Below are positions 57,699 to 64,000 of a stretch of 64,000 nucleotides of DNA, one piece after another. The notes under the pieces were generated by a model, which did no database searches, had not been told where the DNA came from, and saw nothing but the letters and a program-made list of their open reading frames with translations. The position numbers were made by a program, and so were the translations under genes. Numbering within the stretch: position 1 is the first letter of the stretch; every line of letters starts with the position of its first letter. Source of the stretch: Sipunculus nudus (Eukaryota; Annelida; Sipuncula; Golfingiida; Sipunculidae); contig CM049309.1 of assembly GCA_026874595.1 (NCBI GenBank), forward strand, positions 8,147,076 through 8,211,075, written 5' to 3'.

Positions 57699-60317
57699 CA
57701 AGGGACCCATGGGTCCCGGCGCTCAGCTGTTATATATGATAAAAAATATAATTTGGGAAAGAGGCACATGCTTGTTTTGTGTGGTAATAAATATAAGCTT
57801 TATTATGAGTTGTTGGTGTTTAGCTTATGTATGATTTTGATAGTATCTTTGGAGACAGGGAAGAGGATTGATTTCATTTATTTAATTAACAAATGGAGTG
57901 CTATTGTCACAGAGATTTTGACTTGGCCATATTACTTATAAGCAGCACATATGATAAAAGAGTTTAACTATTTATTAAAATTTTATAACAAATATTGTGC
58001 CAATATAATTTTTATTTAAAATAATAAGAGAATCATATGATTTTTAAAATGAAATATAACTGATATGATTATTAAAATAATATCAAAGAATATATTCATG
58101 AATGCATTTATGAATACATTTTGAAAGTATTTGCACGAGTATTCATATACTTTCATTTTTACCTGAATTCCCATTCTTTATGCAAGAAATTTTATAATGG
58201 AGTACATAATCATATTCATATTTAAATACAATTACAAAGTATTTGACCATGTCTGGTATTTATTCAGTTTTCACCAAACAATGATGTTGAGAATCCAGAA
58301 TATACAAAATTCACACATTTAAATAATGATCATAAGTAACTGGTTTTATGGCTTTTATTTATATTAAAAAATAACTGTAAAAAATTCATTTTGGACTAAT
58401 TTCACATCAATGTACACACTAGACACAGTAGGAATCTAGATTAATATTATCAACTGCATCTTTGTCTATCATTAATTTCCTTCATATAATCCTTAATGAT
58501 TAGTAATGAATAATATGATTTACTTCTTTATCATTAAAAATGAACTGAAAAATGCCATAGGTGACTGCATGGTGTTATTTGGAATATGTGACATTCTACC
58601 CATCGATACAAGATTCTTATATCATCAGTAACTGCAAGTTAATTTCCTGTTATTATAAACTAACAAATTCCTTTTGTATTTTCCTTTAATTTGTTATTAA
58701 AAACCAATAAAAATTTATTAATTTATTGTTTATTGTTATGTTGTTGGTTAAAACTACTAGATGAGTTGGGTTGAACACCTGGATCAACTGTGGCTGGCCA
58801 TAAGCTGCCTGGATTCTCCCCTCAAGCATGCATAATTTGATGAAAGGTCAACAAGGTCAACATACAGGTGACTCAAGAGGGGCTGGAGAGAGCCAAAGTC
58901 TGACAGGGTCTCATAAAAAACATTAATAAAAGCTACAATATTTGGCAAATTTCTTTCAGCTTTCTAAACTAAAAAGCTGAAATCCTTATGTGTGCATGAT
59001 ATGAAAATTATATCAACAGTGCTCACGGGAAACAAACGTGCCATGGTCACAGTTGGGCAAAATTTAAGGTACTAATTTTATATTTATACTAATAACTTAT
59101 AAAATTTGAAAAATTCAGAACTAATTTTGGGTATTCAATTGAATCTTGATTAAATAATGTTACATCCCTGACAAAAAAGATCTCTAGCTTCAGCAATGCC
59201 CTTGTTAAGGGAGTAAATATATTTCTTGATTTTTTACAAAGTGCATTATGTTTGGGCCCATAACTTAAAAAAAATACACAATACTGACATCATTTCTGGC
59301 ATGTGCATAGTGAATGTATAGAAAATATGTATATTATATATGATCAAAGTCAGATCAGTGGTTTTGATATTAGGCAGTCTTAAAGTGTAACATTGGGTTT
59401 TTAATGGAAAAATGAAGTTTTTCATTGATATCTCGAAGAAATTAAGTCCTAGTGACCAAATTCTTGGCATGGTAGGGGATTTTGGAGAAATCTAACTGTA
59501 TGCCAAATTTAAGGAACTTAGAGCTGAAGCTCGGGAGCTGAGCTCTAGCAAACTGCATAACACTAGCAATATGTGACATGGTGCTTGAAAACTTGAATAA
59601 AATCTACAGTTTTTGATCAACTGGTTTCAAATTTTTGGTGTTAAGTTGAAATGCTAACAAAAACATGCTGTGAAAATTAAATCCACAGGAGTTACAGCAA
59701 AAAAACGTGCCATGGTCAAAGTTGGGCAAAATTTAAGGTACCAATTTTTTATTTTTGCTAATATTTTTAAAAAATTAAAAGATTTTGATCTAATTTTGGG
59801 TATACAATTTAATTTTGATTAATAAAAGTAATATTACTGGAAAAAAGTGCTTAGCTTTAACAAGTTTTGTGTTAAGTGATAAAATTTCTTTCCTGATTAT
59901 TTACAAAATGCATTATGTTTGGGCCCATAACTTTTTTAAATTAAATAATACAGACCTAATTTCTGGCATGTACATAGGAATTATATAGAGGATTATTTAT
60001 AGGAAATATGAGGAAAAACAGATGAGTGGTTTTGATATTAGGCAGTCCTAAAGTGTGAAAATAGGTTTTTAATAAAAAATTGAGGTTTTTCCTTAATTTC
60101 TCAAAGGAATGAAATCGCAAAGACCCAGTTTTCGGCTTGGTAGGAGATCTTGGGGACATCTAACATTATGCTGAATTTTGGATTCCTAGGTCTTACGGTT
60201 TCAAAACGTGCCACATCTATGGACGGACGGACGGACGGACGGACGGACAGACGGACGGACGACGGACAATGGACCACGACTATAGCTCAGATGACTTATA
60301 GTCAGCTGAGCTAAAAA
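57699..60317 (-). mobile_element. HINE-C, long-core type
   Basis: The left end is CAAGGGACCCATGGGTCCC, with an extended, fully paired stem. The right end is CAGTCAGCTGAGCTAAAAA before T. Inside, AT-rich sequence (57740-58800) is followed by long-core units (AGTGGTTTTGATATTAGGC near 59352 and 60028). A tetranucleotide GGAC run at 60220-60262 precedes the end. Confidence 0.8.
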
Positions 60318-62274
60318 TAATAAGAAAATCATATGATTTTTTAAAATAAAATATAACTGAAATGATTATTGAAATAATATTATAGAATATATTCATGAAT
60401 GCATTCATGAATACGTTTTGAAAGTATTTGCACTGGTATTCAAATACTTTCATTTTTACCTGAATTCCCATTCTTATGCAATAAATTTTTTTTATGCAGT
60501 ACATATTCATATTCGTATTCGTATTCAAATACATTTGCAAAGCATTCGCACCATGTCTAGTATTTATTCAGTTTTAGCCAAAGAAAGATGTTGAGAATCC
60601 AGAATATACAAAATTCACAAATTTAAATAATGATCATAAGTACCTGGTTTTATGGCTTTTATTTATAATAAAAAAATACATGTAATATATTCACTTTGGA
60701 CTACTTTCACATCAATCTACACACTAGACACAGTAGGAATCTAGATTAATATTATCAACTGCATCTTTGTCTATCATTAATTTCCTTCATATGATCCCTA
60801 ATGATTAGAAATGAATAATATGATTAATTTTTTTATCATTAAAATTTCACTGAAAAATACCATAGGTGACTGCATGGTGTTATTTGGAATAACATTGAGA
60901 TTGACATTCTATCTATCTATACAAGATTCTTACATCATCGGTAACTGCAAGTTAATTTTCTGTTACTCATCAACAAACAAATTCCTTTTCTATTAATTTT
61001 TCTTTAATTTGTTATAAAAAAACAATACAAAATTATTAATTCATTGTTTATTGTTATGTTGTTTTTCAAAACAACTACTAGATGAGTTGGGTTGGACACC
61101 TGGACAACTGTGGCTGGGCATCAGCTGCATGGCTGCCCCAGTGTATGCTTCGCTCAAGCATGCATAATCTGATGAAAGGTCAACATACAGGTGACTGAAG
61201 AGGGGCTTGATTAAGCCTGGGTCTGACATGGTCTCATAAAAACATTAATAAAAGCTACAATATTTGGCAAATTTCTTTCAGCTTTCTAAACTACAAAGAT
61301 GAAATCCTTATGTGTGCATGATATGAAAATTATATCAACAGTGCTCTCAGGAAACAAACGTGCCATGGTCAAAGTTGGGCAAAATTTAAGGTACTAATTT
61401 TATATTTATACTAATAACTTATAAAATTTGAAAAATTCAGAATTAATTTTTGGTATTCATTTGAATCTTGATTAAATAATGTTACATCCCTGACAAAAAA
61501 ATCTCTAGTTTCAGCAATCCTCTTGTTAAGGGAGTAAATATATTTCTTGATTTTTTAAAAAGTGCATTATGTTTGGGCCCATAACTTAAAACAATAATAC
61601 ACAATACTGACATCATTTCTGGCATGTGCATAGCGAATGTATAGAAAAATATGTATATTATATATGATCAAAGTCAGATCAGTGGTTTTGATATCTTTAT
61701 ATTTTTGCCAATATTTAAAAAAATTTTTACAGATTTTGACCAAATTTTTGTATACAATTAAATTTTGATCAATTAAAGTTGTATTACTGAAAAAAAGTCC
61801 CTACCTTTAACACTTTTGGTCTTTAGTGACCAAATATCTTTCCTAATTTTTTTACAAAGTCCATTATGTTTGGGCCCATAATTTTTTTAAAATTAAATAA
61901 TACTAACTTAATTTCTGGCATGTACATAGGAACTATATAGAGGAATATTTATGGTAAATATGAAGAAAACCAGATGAGTGGTTTTGATATTAGGCAGTTC
62001 TGAATTGTGAAAATAGATTTCTAATAAAAAATTGAGGTTTTTCCTTAATATCTCGAAGGAACAAAGTCCTATTGACCCAATTTTCGGCATGGTAGGAGAT
62101 TTTGGGGACATCTAACTGTATGGCGAACAGATTCATAGGTTCAATGGTGTCGAAAAGTGCCAGTCTTACGGACGGACATCCAGACAGACGGACTGACGGA
62201 CGGACGGACAGACGGACGGACAACGGACAATGGACCACTACTATAGCTCAGATGACTTATAGTCAGCTGAGCTA
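60314..62274 (-). repeat. Tandem duplicate of 58018-60313
   Basis: The copy starts in the A-run at the HINE-C right end and repeats 58018 onward at an offset of 2,296 bp, with scattered substitutions. It lacks about 335 bp corresponding to roughly 59365-59744 and ends in its own terminus CAGTCAGCTGAGCTA. The hairpin end is not duplicated. Confidence 0.88.
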
Positions 62275-63300
62275 ACAAAATGAATAACCTGCGTGCTATG
62301 ACCTGGTGGATCAGCATTTTCTAACCTATTTTTATAAAATTTATCTAAGGAATTATCTTTAGTTAATAAACATCAGATGTCACATCAAGCCCCTTTAAAT
62401 ATATCAATATGCAGTCCTACATGAGTACCTGAGTCCTGATTAAGGAGTTGAGTACTTGGTTAGAATTATTCTGACATAATTGCTTGAGTACTCCCTTCAT
62501 CAATGATCCCATTTTGTCAAAGCCCCATTTTGCCATGTATGAAGTGTTGTATGTAGGGTCACAGTAAAAAGAAATGCAAACTCGTGTGGTGAAAATATGG
62601 ACTAGCAACTACACTGCAGCATGATGACTTTGAGGAGTAATTGTCCTGCATTTATAATCAAGAACATCAAAAACCCAAAGGTTTTATATTATTTTAAGTT
62701 GCATGTTTTTTTTCTTCCATTTGATCTCTAGATACCTTGTAACAACCTCAATACAAAATAAAATGAAAACACAACAATGGGATAATAATCAATGACCAAA
62801 AAAACATGACAAGTTGCAAAATACAGATGTAATCTGAACAGCACTCCCCACAAAGATAAATGTTAAATAAAAGCTAATGATACCATTTATCATAAGCAAT
62901 AGGAATCATAAAAAACACAATTAAGATCATAAATATGATCCCCGGCCTGCTGAATATGACATTAATACATGTACAAATACAGACAAGCCATCTGTGGGCA
63001 ATGCCCTCAGATTCTGTGCCATCATGTTGGGTAGTCCTGACAAAAACAACAGTTAATTAGACATGTTTCTCAGTGACCTATATATCCTGAGGAAAAGGGG
63101 CAATATTGTTCGATTTGTAGTCATATAACATGCTCTTATAAAAATTGCAGATTGATCATAATCTGTATATAATTTTGAAACTTCTGGGGGCACCTGCTGA
63201 AACTCAGAAACTAATTGGCTCCTTGTTTTCATGATCAGCAGTAAATATTTAATCTATTCTTAACTCAAGACAAACCAGTGAGCATGACTGGTCTCTATTA
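62275..63300. other. Unique sequence with one exon candidate
   Basis: No repeats were recognised. TTA at 63298-63300 is the target duplication of the MITE that follows. Confidence 0.5.
62975..63036 (-). CDS. Possible 62-bp exon, minus strand
   Basis: The acceptor CTGTTGTTTTTGTCAG| is excellent. The frame LPNMMAQNLRALPTDGLSVF runs to TTT|GTACAT, a weak donor, phase 1 in and 0 out. The peptide is protein-like and on the same strand as the other candidates. A different frame is also open past the donor, so the assignment is uncertain. Confidence 0.35.
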
Positions 63301-63637
63301 GGGTGCTTTCCCATATACGCATTTTCCAAGCGTTTGCCGTGTGGCTGCCTGCATCGCAAAAAAACCCAACAAGTTAATAAGTCATGTTCTATTTCCATGT
63401 ATGCCATTGCCACGAGGCAAACAAATGTGTCAGTTTTGGAAACCAGCATTGCTGGATTTCTGCGTTTGCCGTGCGGCAAATGCATGGGAATTCCGCCTTC
63501 AAATGAGTCACATGATGGGTTTCCATGTACCCGCACAGTCCTTGTGTCTCAGGTTCTGTTCACCAATGGTAGGAAGGGTCAATTGTGCTTGTCTAGAACG
63601 GTAAACGCATACAAAACACTCACATGGAAAAGCACCC
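63301..63637. mobile_element. Harbinger-like MITE, 337 bp
   Basis: Inverted ends GGGTGCTTTCCCAT and ATGGAAAAGCACCC differ by one base, and TTA is duplicated on both sides (63298-63300, 63638-63640). A 3-bp TTA duplication with GG-start ends is typical of PIF/Harbinger. The interior has repeated CGTTTGCCGTG and no transposase. The open frames crossing it are not genes. Confidence 0.88.
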
Positions 63638-63640
63638 TTA

Positions 63641-64000
63641 TTCTCCACTATAGAGACAATGATCAAGGATTACAACTCACAGTATCATACAACAGAACAG
63701 TAAAGAGTGAAAGTGAAACAAAACAATTTGGCATTATGCTCACTCTACATGTAGGTAGTACTAGGTACAAATAAAAAGTGAAGAATACTGTGGTTGGCTT
63801 GTTATTCGCAGTGGTTTCAAATTTGCAATATTCGCGGTACAGGAAAAGCCTGAAAATTGAAACCACGCAGATATGAAACCTTGCTTTCATTGGAAATAGT
63901 CTATGTAGTTGCCACCAGGTGGCAATAATGGGCATTAGTAGGAAATAAATATAATCCAAATGATGATCATGTTGATCGCTGCGTGCGATGGGTCCACAAT
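63641..64000. other. Unassigned sequence; CTCF-like palindrome
   Basis: No gene was seen. 63912-63923 reads CCACCAGGTGGC inside the palindrome TGCCACCAGGTGGCA. Confidence 0.4.

Noticed and set aside
63334-63774. 146-codon plus-strand frame
   Set aside because: It runs through a Harbinger-like MITE and its flank; opposite-strand frames are equally open.

Overview
The window is eukaryotic and almost certainly metazoan: AT-rich, intron-like, with no bacterial gene organisation and no long intact open reading frame. Its content is dominated by non-autonomous rolling-circle elements with tandem-repeat cores, the architecture known as 'pearl'/HINE elements (Helentron-associated, DINE-1-like) in bivalve molluscs. 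A marine bivalve is my best guess, but that is inferred from repeat style and not proven.

The visible structure is a nested stack of repeats. I resolve five element families by their ends and call them HINE-A to HINE-E (labels used only here). HINE-A, B and E begin on the + strand with CTAG plus a short hairpin, and HINE-C begins with CAAG plus a hairpin (GACCCATGGGTC). A and B end in GGATACAA, C in CAGCTGAGCTAAAA, D in GGTTCGCTAAAA. On the opposite strand these are Helitron-like elements: a hairpin just inside CTAG-3', an inverted repeat that is terminal at one end and subterminal at the other, insertion between A and T, and no target duplication. Between the ends lie arrays of 145-340 bp units. 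Many units of several unrelated families share the palindrome GGTGGCGCCACC.

Layout: 1-293 end of HINE-A; 3.5-4.6 kb small element ends; 7.2-10.0 kb HINE-C with HINE-E inside it; 10-15.3 kb mostly unique sequence with exon-like segments; 15.3-20.4 kb HINE-D split by HINE-C, which itself holds HINE-A; 22.1-24.9 kb minisatellites and a compact HINE-B; 25.5-29.0 kb HINE-B split by a hAT-like MITE and by HINE-A; 29.9-32.6 kb HINE-D; 32.7-36.1 kb HINE-C within HINE-C; 36.2-37.2 kb three exon-like segments on the minus strand; 37.7-41.6 kb HINE-B split by a 2,453-bp Ginger-like DNA transposon (perfect TATG duplication, ~113-bp inverted repeats, degenerate integrase C-terminal coding region); 43.5-49.6 kb HINE-C nested three deep; 50.3-55.1 kb HINE-A, then HINE-D split by HINE-B; 56.1-56.5 kb a 36-bp minisatellite; 57.7-62.3 kb HINE-C followed by a 2.3-kb tandem duplicate; 63.3-63.6 kb a Harbinger-like MITE.

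Host genes: no complete gene is visible. Short segments with good splice sites and compatible phases, mainly on the minus strand between 36.2 and 63.0 kb, suggest that much of the window is intron of at least one minus-strand gene I cannot name. A separate plus-strand exon candidate lies at 14959-15048. No tRNA, rRNA or CRISPR was seen.
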